Source: Anaerolineae bacterium
Lineage (GTDB): Bacteria > Chloroflexota > Anaerolineae > Aggregatilineales > Phototrophicaceae
Length of the DNA stretch: 64,000 bases
NCBI GenBank assembly: GCA_021296065.1
Contig: JAGWBD010000001.1
Span: 1 to 64,000, forward strand
Reading direction: 5' to 3'
The position numbers were made by a program, and so were the translations under genes. The notes beneath the pieces are model-generated. The model was given only the letters and a program-made list of their open reading frames with translations. It had not been told where the DNA came from and made no database searches. Positions 1-7,995 of the stretch are shown one piece after another (position 1 is the stretch's first letter; each line of letters starts with the position of its first letter).

Positions 1-222
1 AAATCCGCCTCCTGGGGCCGGTCATCATCTCCTTTTTTCGATTCATTGTATCAACTTGCCTGGTGTTTGGCGGATTTACTTTCGCCTGTCAGCAAAACGC
101 TGTATAGTTTGCGCAACCGGCCTGGCACAAGCGACCAAAGAAATATGGGGGGAAAATACTGAAATTCGGGACCGGTGGCGGGTGACGGGCCAACAAGGAA
201 ATTATTCCCAGGGAGGAACGTC

Positions 223-687
223 ATGAACAACGAAGCCTTGAGGAAGGGAATAGTCCCGGGCGTCATCGCCGGGTACATCTTCCTCGCCTTCATCGGGGCG
301 GGCATGGTGCCTGTCATGGATGCCGAGGGCGGCATGAGCGGCATGGAAATGGGCATGGGCATGCTGGACTCGATCGGCGGCATGCTGGGCGCGGACGCCT
401 TCATTGCATTCATCGTGCACATCATCATTAGTGCAATTGCCGGCGCGCTTTACACGGCGGTATTCGTGAACAACGTGAACCTTGGTAGCGCCCTGGTGAA
501 CGTGGTGATCGGCGGCCTTATTTACGGCCTGATCTGGTGGATCGTCGGCAGCAATATCATCGGCCCGATCATCGCCGGCGGCGACCTGCTGCAACTGTCC
601 ATCGGCCCGAGCTTCTACGGCCACATCATCTTCGGCCATCTGCTGGCCTTCATCGTCCTGCGCGACGCGTTGATGAGCGAGGAGTAG
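223..687 (+). CDS. Small four-helix membrane protein with Met/Gly-rich loop, unknown function
   Basis: A 154-residue protein. The start at 223 is preceded by a good ribosome-binding site (GGGAGGA, 211-217), so the longer upstream reading is not needed. About four hydrophobic segments are visible (residues ~8-30, ~58-84, ~91-120 and ~130-148). A Met/Gly-rich stretch of the type GGMSGMEMGMGM joins the first two. Met-rich loops bind Cu(I) in some copper proteins, but nothing else here supports that role. No catalytic motif is recognised. The stop codon TAG (685-687) is also part of the head of a REP-like palindrome. It is inferred to be an integral membrane protein; I do not recognise the family. 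Confidence 0.7.
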   Translation: MNNEALRKGIVPGVIAGYIFLAFIGAGMVPVMDAEGGMSGMEMGMGMLDSIGGMLGADAFIAFIVHIIISAIAGALYTAVFVNNVNLGSALVNVVIGGLIYGLIWWIVGSNIIGPIIAGGDLLQLSIGPSFYGHIIFGHLLAFIVLRDALMSEE

Positions 688-968
688 GGGCGACATATCC
701 AGTCGCCCGGCAAACCATGTCGCCCGTCGTTGCGGAAAGCGCAGCGGCGGGCGATTTGATTGTTCCCCGACGGTGGTGCGGTGTATGGCGGGGGCGGGCG
801 ATGTAGGGGCGACATGGCATGTCGCCCGTGTGGAACATGGCAACAGGGCGGGCGATTTGATAAATTGCCCCTACCGATACCATGGTCTGGTGGCAACATA
901 CCCTGTCACCCGCAAAGGTAGTTCAGACGTCGGGCAAATCATGTAGGGGCGACATATCATGTCGCCCG
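685..968. repeat. REP/BIME cluster 1 (five palindromic elements)
   Basis: Five copies of a ~25-bp palindrome lie between the membrane-protein gene and the ABC permease. Three read GTAG-GGGCGACAT-nnn-ATGTCGCCC (heads at 685, 804 and 944). Two are inverted sister elements reading GGGCGATTT-gat-AAATCGCCC-CTAC (749-768, degenerate; 850-874). Elements 804-828 and 850-874 face each other as a BIME-like pair, with a ~21-nt linker resembling the linkers of the other pairs. The rest of the 688-1008 gap holds further degenerate arms (for example near 718 and 978). I see no gene in it. Confidence 0.9.
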
Positions 969-1008
969 GCACCCCATGTCACCCGCCACACCGATCGCCC
1001 ACCACAAA

Positions 1009-1890
1009 TCAGCCTTTCACGGCCCCCAATGTGAATCCCTGTACCAGACGGTCCAGAAACAGGTTGTAGACCAGCCCCACCGGAATGGCCACCAGTAGCG
1101 CCGAGGCCAGCAAGGGCTGCCAGAAGAACACGTCGCCGCGAATCAACTCGGTTGGCACGCCGGTGCTCAGCGTGCGCGCCTCCGAGGAGGAGATGAAGAC
1201 CAGCGAGTAGATAAACTCGTGCAGCGTCAGCGTGAAGGTGAAGACCACCACCGAAATGACTCCTGGCCGCGCCAGCGGCAATACCACACGCCAGAAAGCC
1301 TCGTAGCGATTGAAACCATCCACCAGCGCCGCTTCCTCCAGTTCCGGTGGAATGGACTTGAAGAAACCCATCAACAGCCAGGTGCTGAAGGGCACCGAGA
1401 TGCTGGGATACACCAGAATCAGCGAGAGCAGGCTGTCACGCAAACCCAACTGCACGATGATGCGAAAAAGCGGGATGAAAAGCAGCGTGGGCGGCACGAG
1501 ATAGACGATGAACATCAGAATGCCGGCGTGTTCGCCCCAGCGGCCGGTCAGACGGGCCAGCGCCCAGGCGGCCGGCAAGGACAGCACCAGCGTGACGACC
1601 ACGACAGCGATACCGGTCAGCGTGGAATTGCGTACGAAGGACAAATAGCGCGTGTCGTTGAAGAGGTTGTCGAGGTGCTCCAGCGTCGGCATGTCCTCGT
1701 AATCGAAAGGACTGGCGCCGCGCTTGTAGAGGTCCTGGTCCGTCTGGAAGGTGACGACGCCCATGACCAGGAAGGGCGAGGACGCCAGCAGACAGAAAAA
1801 GAGCACCAGCGTGGTGTACAGCGTCCCGCGCAACACCCGTATCAGGCGTGGACCCTGGGCGGGGGTCGGCGTGGTCGTCAGGGTTGCCAT
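1009..1890 (-). CDS. Carbohydrate ABC transporter permease, MalG-type
   Basis: A 293-residue inner-membrane permease of a binding-protein-dependent sugar importer. Six hydrophobic segments are visible. The EAA loop, which docks on the ATPase, reads EEAALVDGFNRYEAFWRVVLP at about residues 184-204. This length and motif match the MalG/UgpE (CUT1) group. Its start overlaps the stop of the upstream permease by one base (TGATG at 1888-1892), indicating translational coupling. It is the last gene of the ATPase-permease-permease unit. The substrate cannot be read from sequence; uptake of an oligosaccharide, polyol or glycerol phosphate is typical of the family. Confidence 0.93.
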   Translation of the reverse strand: MATLTTTPTPAQGPRLIRVLRGTLYTTLVLFFCLLASSPFLVMGVVTFQTDQDLYKRGASPFDYEDMPTLEHLDNLFNDTRYLSFVRNSTLTGIAVVVVTLVLSLPAAWALARLTGRWGEHAGILMFIVYLVPPTLLFIPLFRIIVQLGLRDSLLSLILVYPSISVPFSTWLLMGFFKSIPPELEEAALVDGFNRYEAFWRVVLPLARPGVISVVVFTFTLTLHEFIYSLVFISSSEARTLSTGVPTELIRGDVFFWQPLLASALLVAIPVGLVYNLFLDRLVQGFTLGAVKG

Positions 1891-2831
1891 CAGCGAATCT
1901 CCGCCCGACTGGCCGTACGCAACAGGACGACCGCCACCAGCAGCAACACCGGGAAAATGAACAGTGAGACCGCCGCGCCCTGGGCCAGGTTGCCGCCGTC
2001 GATACCCACCAGGAAGGAATACATCGGCAGGGTCAGCGTGTGCGTGATGGGACCGCCGCGCGTCAGGATGTAGACCACGGTCAGGTCGCCAAAGGTGAAA
2101 ATGAAACCGAAAAGCAGCGAGATCAGCATGATGGGCATGACCAGCGGCAGCTTCACCTGGAAGAGCGTGCGCAGGTAGCGCGAGCCATCAACCTCGGCCT
2201 GGTCCAGCAAATCGGTGGGGATGGAGGACAGGCCGGCCATCAGGATGACCGTCGCCAGTGGCGTCATGCGCCAGACGTGTACGAAGATGATGGAGGCCTT
2301 GGCCAGCAGCGGCTTGCCCAGCCATATCAGGTTGTTGGCCGGCCCCCAGACGGTGTCCGGGCCAAGCAGGGCCATTTCGCGCAGGATGTAATCGATCGGG
2401 CTGTACTTGGAATCGAACATCCACAGCCAGCCAACCACCGACAGCGACAACGGTGTGGCCCAGGGCAGAATGAGCAGCATCCGCGCGATCCACATACCGA
2501 TGCGCGCGCTGCGGCGGGGCGGCAGGGGCGCGGTCAGCAACTGCGCCAGAATGTTGGCCAGCACGATGGTGATGATCTGGGCCACCACGGTGAAGGAGAA
2601 GGTGTTGACCAGCGCGTCACGGAAGGCCGGAGTCTGCCACACGTGCGCGAAGTTGCGCAGGCCGACGTAGTTGAATGAGGCATCGCCGACCGTCGCCGTA
2701 CTCACACTGAAGAGCAAGGCCGTGATGAAGGGGAGGCCCACCAGCAACACGATATAAAGCGTCGCCGGCGCCAGAAAGACGATGCCCATCAGGCGGCTGT
2801 CGTCCAGCCAGCGGGACATGATGGCGTTCAT
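1890..2831 (-). CDS. Carbohydrate ABC transporter permease, MalF/UgpA-type
   Basis: A 313-residue permease and partner of the MalG-type protein downstream. Six membrane segments are apparent, the first at residues ~12-35. The EAA motif is in LDQAEVDGSRYLRTLFQVKLP, about two thirds along. The long periplasmic insertion of enterobacterial MalF is absent, which is usual for UgpA/LacF-like members. Its start overlaps the ATPase stop by one base (TGATG at 2829-2833), so the three genes are read as one coupled unit. Confidence 0.93.
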   Translation of the reverse strand: MNAIMSRWLDDSRLMGIVFLAPATLYIVLLVGLPFITALLFSVSTATVGDASFNYVGLRNFAHVWQTPAFRDALVNTFSFTVVAQIITIVLANILAQLLTAPLPPRRSARIGMWIARMLLILPWATPLSLSVVGWLWMFDSKYSPIDYILREMALLGPDTVWGPANNLIWLGKPLLAKASIIFVHVWRMTPLATVILMAGLSSIPTDLLDQAEVDGSRYLRTLFQVKLPLVMPIMLISLLFGFIFTFGDLTVVYILTRGGPITHTLTLPMYSFLVGIDGGNLAQGAAVSLFIFPVLLLVAVVLLRTASRAEIR

Positions 2832-3874
2832 CAGACGGCCGCCTCCGCCACGCGCTCACCGCTTTCGTTATCGAAGAAGTGCAGGTGCTGCCGCGCCACG
2901 CCGAAGTCACAGTCCGTGTCGATCGGAATCTCGGTCGTCACGTTGCTGGGCAGGCGCGCGACGGTCAGTTGCATGTCCCCGCGAAAATCCGGCACGTGTC
3001 CGTAGAGCAGTCGGTCCGAGCCGAGGTTCTCCACCCGCGTCACGCGCCAGACAAAGGGCTCGTGCTCCGCGCCAGGCGGCAACTCCGCGACGGGCAGCAA
3101 ATGCTCCGGTCGGAAGCCGCGCAACACTCGCTCCGAGACATGCTGCAAATTCATTCCCGGCGACCCAAGGAAAGTGGCGACGAAGGTGTTCTGCGGCCGG
3201 TCGTAGATGGCCTGGGGCGGACCAACCTGTTGCACCAGACCGTCACGCATGACCACGATACGGTCGCCAAGGCCCATGGCCTCGATCTGGTCGTGGGTCA
3301 CAAAGACCGTCGTGATGCCCAGCTGGCGCTGGAAGCTCTTCAGTTCGTCACGGGCGTAGGCGCGCAGTTTGGCGTCGAGGTTGGAAAGGGGCTCGTCAAG
3401 CAGGAGTACTTCCGGTTCCGAGACGATGGCGCGGGCGATGGCCACCCGCTGCCGCTCGCCACCGCTCAGTTGCCGCGGCCGCCGGTCCAGCAAATGCTCG
3501 ATTGAGACCATCTGCGCCGCCTGGTGGACGCGTTGCTCGCGTTCACTCCGGTTCGGGCAGCGCCCCTGGGCCTTGAGCGGGAAGCCGATGTTGCCGGCTA
3601 CCGACATGTGCGGGTACAGGGCGTAGGACTGGAAGACCATCGCGATGCCGCGCTTGCGTGGCGGCAAGAGCGTCACGTCGCGCGCGCCAATGTGGATGCG
3701 GCCCTCTTCCGGTTTCTCCAGGCCGGCGATCGTGCGCATCAGCGTCGTTTTGCCGCAACCCGAAGGCCCCAGCACCACCAGAAACTCGCCGGAGTCGATG
3801 TGCAGATCCACACCGGCGACGGCCTGCACCTCGCCAAAGCGCTTGACAATGCCCTGTAGCCTGACTTCGCTCAT
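2831..3874 (-). CDS. Carbohydrate ABC transporter ATPase, MalK/UgpC-type
   Basis: A 347-residue ATP-binding subunit. Visible motifs are Walker A (GPSGCGKTT, ~37-45), signature (LSGGERQRVAIARA, ~136-149), Walker B (VLLLDEPLSNLD) and switch His (VFVTHDQIEA). A C-terminal TOBE/regulatory region follows (~235-347), as in MalK, UgpC and MsmX. Such ATPases can energise several importers, which matters here because three binding proteins are encoded upstream. A TATAAT-like -10 lies on the minus strand at 3902-3907, but no convincing -35 was found, so separate transcription from the binding-protein genes is only a possibility. Confidence 0.95.
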   Translation of the reverse strand: MSEVRLQGIVKRFGEVQAVAGVDLHIDSGEFLVVLGPSGCGKTTLMRTIAGLEKPEEGRIHIGARDVTLLPPRKRGIAMVFQSYALYPHMSVAGNIGFPLKAQGRCPNRSEREQRVHQAAQMVSIEHLLDRRPRQLSGGERQRVAIARAIVSEPEVLLLDEPLSNLDAKLRAYARDELKSFQRQLGITTVFVTHDQIEAMGLGDRIVVMRDGLVQQVGPPQAIYDRPQNTFVATFLGSPGMNLQHVSERVLRGFRPEHLLPVAELPPGAEHEPFVWRVTRVENLGSDRLLYGHVPDFRGDMQLTVARLPSNVTTEIPIDTDCDFGVARQHLHFFDNESGERVAEAAV

Positions 3875-3945
3875 TGCGCGTCCCCGTGCCCCACGCGCGC
3901 CATTATAGTCCCGCCACCGTAGCGCCCGCCAGCAAAGGATTGTGG

Positions 3946-4261
3946 TACTGGCGACCTATCATGTCGCCCGCCACGCCACACGGCGCGTTGCGATCTGTGC
4001 GGTTTGCTTCGGGCGATTTGATAAATCGCCCCTACGCCGGATGTACGCGGGTTGTTGTAGGGGCGACATATCATGTCGCCCGTGTGCCCCATGACGACAG
4101 GTCGCGGGCGATTTGATCAATCGTCCGTACGCGGGTTGTAGGGGCGATATACCATGTCGCCCGCGGCGTCACGGCGCGCGTTGCGGGTTGTGAGGGTTGT
4201 TGCGGGCGATTTGATGAATTGCCCCTACGCTGGAGGTAGGGGCGACATACCATGTCGCCCG
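3946..4261. repeat. REP/BIME cluster 2, upstream of the RAYT gene
   Basis: Seven elements fill most of the 3875-4351 gap. Forward type, GTAG-GGGCGACAT..ATGTCGCCC: 3946-3970 (degenerate), 4058-4082, 4139-4163 and 4237-4261. Inverted type, GGGCGATTT..AAATCGCCC-CTAC: 4011-4035, 4106-4130 and 4204-4228. Forward and inverted copies alternate, giving BIME-like pairs joined by a linker resembling GTGTGNNNCATGACGACAGG. The last element ends about 90 nt before the transposase start. No other gene is seen. Confidence 0.92.
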
Positions 4262-4351
4262 TGTGCCACACCACGTCGCCCGCCACATTGACCGCATCCA
4301 GGCAGATCACGTACAATCGCAGGCTTCCCGACCCTGGGGACCTTTCACTGC

Positions 4352-4885
4352 ATGTCAAAAGGCGCTATTCCGTTCCCTGCACGGCGCTCCATGCGCCTGC
4401 GAGGTTACGACTACCGCCAGTCTGGCGCGTATTTCATCACCGTCTGCGCCTTTCGCCAAGCCTGCCGCTTTGGCGAAATCAGGAACGGGCAGGCGGCCCT
4501 CAATGAGCTGGGCAAGGTCGTTCAGCGCTGCTGGCTGCGGATCCCGGAGTTACGGGCAAGCGTCGAACTGGATTCCCATGTCGTCATGCCGAATCATCTG
4601 CACGGGATCCTTGTTATTCGGGATGACCCCGCACGCGGGGACCAGGGGACGCACGCGGGATCGCGGCCAGGGCATGTGCCGGATTCGTTGGGTGCCATCG
4701 TGGGGCAGTTCAAACGCGCCGTTACGATTGAAAGCAGGACTCTTGCCCGTGCGCCGGCACGGCCGGTCTGGCAGCGCAACTACTACGATCATGTGATCCG
4801 CAGCGAGGAGTCGCTCAGCAGGATTCGCTGGTACATCCAGGAGAATCCTGCCCGGTGGCGCGACGATTCGCTGTACAACGAATGA
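4352..4885 (+). CDS. REP-associated tyrosine transposase (RAYT, Y1 HUH family)
   Basis: A 177-residue single-strand nuclease of the IS200/IS605-related Y1 superfamily, in the domesticated RAYT branch. The N-terminus carries the RAYT-typical GAYFITVC strand (~25-32). The HUH metal site is HLH within MPNHLHGI (His82, His84). The catalytic Tyr is in the RNYYDHVIR motif (Tyr144 or Tyr145), followed by the family-typical segment ending ENPARW. Length is typical. It is flanked on both sides by REP-like palindromes with GTAG heads, the known substrate type for RAYTs. It is known or inferred to cut and mobilise REP hairpins in single-stranded form. No good Shine-Dalgarno is visible; residue 14 is an alternative start. 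Confidence 0.93.
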   Translation: MSKGAIPFPARRSMRLRGYDYRQSGAYFITVCAFRQACRFGEIRNGQAALNELGKVVQRCWLRIPELRASVELDSHVVMPNHLHGILVIRDDPARGDQGTHAGSRPGHVPDSLGAIVGQFKRAVTIESRTLARAPARPVWQRNYYDHVIRSEESLSRIRWYIQENPARWRDDSLYNE

Positions 4886-4917
4886 AGAATGCGCAGCATT
4901 TTGCGCCGCGGCCGATG

Positions 4918-5067
4918 TAGGGGAGACATATCATGTCGCCCGTGTGGAACGTGACGACAGGGCCGGGGCGATTTGATAAATCGCCCCTACAGTATATAGG
5001 TGCGACAAATCATGTCGCCCGTGTGCCACAGAACAACAGGGCGGGCGACATGGTATGTCGCCCCTAC
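4918..5067. repeat. REP/BIME cluster 3, downstream of the RAYT gene
   Basis: Two consecutive composite units. Unit one is forward element 4918-4942 plus inverted element 4966-4990. Unit two is forward element 4997-5021 (head degenerate, ATAG) plus the inverted element 5043-5067, which has ACAT-type arms. Each unit is about 71-73 bp, like 804-874 and 4058-4130. The first starts 32 nt after the transposase stop, and the last ends one base from the TAA of the neighbouring binding-protein gene. Such hairpins could stabilise or terminate the convergent messages (inference). Confidence 0.92.
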
Positions 5068-5068
5068 A

Positions 5069-6385
5069 TTAGCCGCCGCCGACCAGGCCCTTCGCGCGCC
5101 ATTCGTCGAAGATCGCCCCTGCGCGGGCGTGGGCTTCGGCGACTGCCTGCTCCGCCGTCACTTCGCCCAGCGCCACGCGCGCCACCGCGTTCACCAGATG
5201 GTTTTCCGCGAAGAACTGGGCCACCGCCGGGTTGGCCGGGCCAGGGTGACCTACATAGGCGGTCCACTCGCCGGCCCCCTTCAGCACGGCCAGTTTGTCC
5301 GGCGGCTGCGAGCCGAAGGGATCGTCCTCCAGCCAGGCGTCCAGTTGCGGCGCGGTGGCCGGGTAGCAGGGGAAGCTGTACAGTTCGGAGTGATAGACCG
5401 CGTCCCCATAGTCGCGGGCGTGGTCCAGCAGAAACTTTTTGGCCAGCTCCAGTTCGCGACCCTCGACGTAGCGCGGGATGACGTAGCCGAGAACGCCGTT
5501 GGTGCCGGCCCAGGCGCCGCCCGGCCCCGCCAGCGCCTGCGTGAAGTGGATGTCCGCCGCGGCCTCGGGGTCGATCTTTTGCAGGCTGCGGTAAGCCGAA
5601 ACCGGATTGATGATGTAGCTGACCTCACCAGCGATCAACGCCTGGTTGTTGGAGGCCGGCGTCCAGCCGAAGACCTCGGCGCTCATCGCCTCGCGCTGCA
5701 GTCGCGCCAGAAAGCGCACGGCGGCGATGGTCTCGGGCGAGTTGAGCACCACGTTTTCGTTCTCATCCTGAACGCTGCCCCCGAAGGACCAGATCGCCGA
5801 GTAGACGGCCGCCTGGCTGTCCACTTCCGGGCTCAGCCCAAGGCCCAGAGGCACGCCCGTCGCTTCGTAAATCGCCCTGCCGGTCTCGTGCAGTTGCTGC
5901 CAGGTGGCCGGCCCGTCAGGCAGTCCTGCCACGTCCCACAGGCCACGTTGGTAGTTGCCAGGTCCCGGCAGATAACCGAGCGCAAAGCTGAACCAGGTAT
6001 CGACCCCAGGCAAATAACTGGCGGTGGTGCAGGTCGCTACCCGCTCGCCAAACATGGCAGCGGCTTCGCTATTGACATCGTTCAGCGGGTGCAGGCCTTC
6101 CACCCAGGCGGCGCCCGGAAACGGCAACAGGAACAGGCTGTGGCCCTCACCGGCGTCGATGGCGCCCGCCAGCGCCTGCGGAATCTGCTGAAAGTTGATG
6201 TGATCGACGCTGACGCGGGCGCCGTTCTTTTCACCCCAGGTCAGCGCCCAGGCGTCGAACCAGGGGTCGTGTTCGGGCACGAAGTGGCTCCACTGCAGGA
6301 TAGAGAATTCCACCTGTTCCTGGGCCAGCATGGCCGGCGCCAGTAACAGGAGGCATATCGCCAGTGCAACTACCATTTTGCGCAT
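5069..6385 (-). CDS. Extracellular solute-binding protein (family 1), paralogue 1
   Basis: A 438-residue substrate-binding protein for an ABC sugar importer. An N-terminal Sec signal is visible (positively charged MRK, hydrophobic core, likely cleavage after AMLA). There is no lipobox cysteine, so it is predicted to be released rather than lipid-anchored. After the signal comes the sequence ILQWSHFVP shared by all three paralogues, and the C-terminus is Gly-rich (GLVGGG). A GAGGGA box sits ~9 nt before the start. It is the last of three tandem binding-protein genes, followed directly by the REP/RAYT island and then the ATPase and permeases. The ligand is unknown. Confidence 0.9.
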   Translation of the reverse strand: MRKMVVALAICLLLLAPAMLAQEQVEFSILQWSHFVPEHDPWFDAWALTWGEKNGARVSVDHINFQQIPQALAGAIDAGEGHSLFLLPFPGAAWVEGLHPLNDVNSEAAAMFGERVATCTTASYLPGVDTWFSFALGYLPGPGNYQRGLWDVAGLPDGPATWQQLHETGRAIYEATGVPLGLGLSPEVDSQAAVYSAIWSFGGSVQDENENVVLNSPETIAAVRFLARLQREAMSAEVFGWTPASNNQALIAGEVSYIINPVSAYRSLQKIDPEAAADIHFTQALAGPGGAWAGTNGVLGYVIPRYVEGRELELAKKFLLDHARDYGDAVYHSELYSFPCYPATAPQLDAWLEDDPFGSQPPDKLAVLKGAGEWTAYVGHPGPANPAVAQFFAENHLVNAVARVALGEVTAEQAVAEAHARAGAIFDEWRAKGLVGGG

Positions 6386-6462
6386 CGCAGCATTCCCTCG
6401 TCAGCGTTCACAGAAAAGCAAAAGGACAGCGCCGCGCGGCCGGGTAGGGGAACCTGTTCAGG

Positions 6463-7785
6463 TCAACCGCCGCCGCCGACCAGACCCTTCGCGCGCCATT
6501 CGTCAAAGATGACCTCGGCGCGGGCGTGGGCCTCGGCCACGGCCTCTTCCGCCGTCTTCTCCTCCAGGGCCACGCTGGCCACGACATTGGCCAGCCAGTT
6601 CTCACTGAAAAACTGCAGCACTGCGGGGTTCGACGGACCTGGATAACCAGGAAACACGGACCACTCGCCGGCCTGGCCCAGCACAGTCAGCTTGTCGGCC
6701 GGTACCGAGCCGAAGGGGTCGCTCTCCAGCAGGGCCTGCAGGTCCGGCACGGTGGAGGGAAAGCAGGGGAAATTGTAAAGGGCCGAGTTCAACACGGCGT
6801 CGCGATAACTGGCCGTATGGTCCAGGATGAATTGTTTGGCCGCCTCCAACTCATCGCCCTGCACGTAGGTCGGAATGATGTAGGTCAGCCAACCGTGCGT
6901 GCTGGCAATCGGGCCGGCCGGACCGGCCAGCGCGGGCGCCAACCCAATGTCCGCCGCCGCTTCAGGATCGATGTGTTGCAGGGTGCGATAGGCCGAAATG
7001 GGGTTAAGGATGTAACTGGCTTCCCCGGCGATCAGCGCCTGGTTGTCGGATGCCGGCGACCAGGCCAGCACTTCAGGAGTCATCGCCTCGCGATACAGTT
7101 GCGCGTAGTACTCGACCGCCGCGATCGTCTCCGGTGAATTGAAGACCGCGTTCTCGTTTTCGTCCTGTATGCTGCCGCCAAAGGACCAGACCGCCGCCAG
7201 AATGCCCGCCTGACTGTCAGGCTCGGGACTGATACCCATGCCGACCGGAATACCGCTGCTTTCGTAAATGGCCCGGCCGCCTGCGAGCAGGTCCTGCCAG
7301 GTGGCGGGGCCATCCGGATAGCCCGCCGCCTCCCACAGGCTCCTGACATAGTGGCCCGGCCCGGGCAGGTAGCCGTGGGTGAAGCCGAAGTACATGTCGA
7401 GGATGGCCAGGTAGCTGCCATCCGGGCAGGTCTCGGCCGGCGCGCCGTGGGCTTCCACCGCCGCCGCGTTGATGTCATTCAGCGGGTGCAGCCCCTCGAC
7501 GAAGGCGAAGGCCGGCACGATCATCTCGTAAATGCTGTAGCCGTCACCGGCGCTGATAGATGCCGACAGGGTCTGCGGAATTTGCTCGATGTCGATGTGG
7601 TCAACGCGAACGCCGACATTGTTGGCTTCGCCCCATTCCGCAACCCAGGCATCGAACCACTGGTCGTGGCTGGGCACAAAGTGGCTCCACTGCAGGATGG
7701 AAATGTCCACCTCGTCCTGGGCCAGCGTCAGCGGCGCCACGACTGACAGGCTTGCCACCAGCAAAAGAATCCCAAAACGTTTCAT
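6463..7785 (-). CDS. Extracellular solute-binding protein (family 1), paralogue 2
   Basis: A 440-residue close paralogue of its neighbours. The start at 7785 is chosen because a GGGAGGG ribosome-binding site precedes it and a signal peptide (MKRFGILLL...LTLA) follows at once; the upstream reading adds nothing. Mature protein begins around QDEVDISILQWSHFVP, with no lipobox Cys. The Gly-rich tail is conserved. Gaps are 77 nt to paralogue 1 and about 210 nt to paralogue 3. Conserved blocks across the trio (LHPLNDIN, GPATWQDL, GGSIQDENEN, IDPEAAADI) point to tandem duplication. Confidence 0.9.
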   Translation of the reverse strand: MKRFGILLLVASLSVVAPLTLAQDEVDISILQWSHFVPSHDQWFDAWVAEWGEANNVGVRVDHIDIEQIPQTLSASISAGDGYSIYEMIVPAFAFVEGLHPLNDINAAAVEAHGAPAETCPDGSYLAILDMYFGFTHGYLPGPGHYVRSLWEAAGYPDGPATWQDLLAGGRAIYESSGIPVGMGISPEPDSQAGILAAVWSFGGSIQDENENAVFNSPETIAAVEYYAQLYREAMTPEVLAWSPASDNQALIAGEASYILNPISAYRTLQHIDPEAAADIGLAPALAGPAGPIASTHGWLTYIIPTYVQGDELEAAKQFILDHTASYRDAVLNSALYNFPCFPSTVPDLQALLESDPFGSVPADKLTVLGQAGEWSVFPGYPGPSNPAVLQFFSENWLANVVASVALEEKTAEEAVAEAHARAEVIFDEWRAKGLVGGGG

Positions 7786-7936
7786 GAAACCCTCCCTGAA
7801 GATGCCGTTTGCGGGCGATGCAGTGGTCGCCACCCGCCCTGGGCTTCAGTGTACCCTTTCATATTCGCTTAACTTTACACCATGGCATTAATCTATTGGC
7901 CCCAGGTGTTCCGCAGTCAGATCCGGGAACAAGAAA

Positions 7937-7962
7937 GGGGACGGGCTGTCAGGCCCGTCCCC
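7937..7962 (-). terminator. Hairpin terminator after binding-protein gene 3
   Basis: A perfect 10-bp GC-rich stem (GGGGACGGGC / GCCCGTCCCC) with a 6-nt loop. On the minus strand it is followed by a U-rich tract (TTTCTTGTT, plus-strand 7928-7936). It begins 34 nt downstream of the stop of the 7996-9321 gene. It fits an intrinsic terminator that would end or attenuate transcription between the first and second binding-protein genes. Confidence 0.75.
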
Positions 7963-7995
7963 GTTGTTTCGGGTAAAGCTGTGTGATAGCGCCAA

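Noticed and set aside
685-5067. CRISPR array made of the ~25-bp palindromes
   Set aside because: Spacers are of unequal length and copies alternate in orientation; no Cas genes. REP/BIME with a RAYT explains them better.
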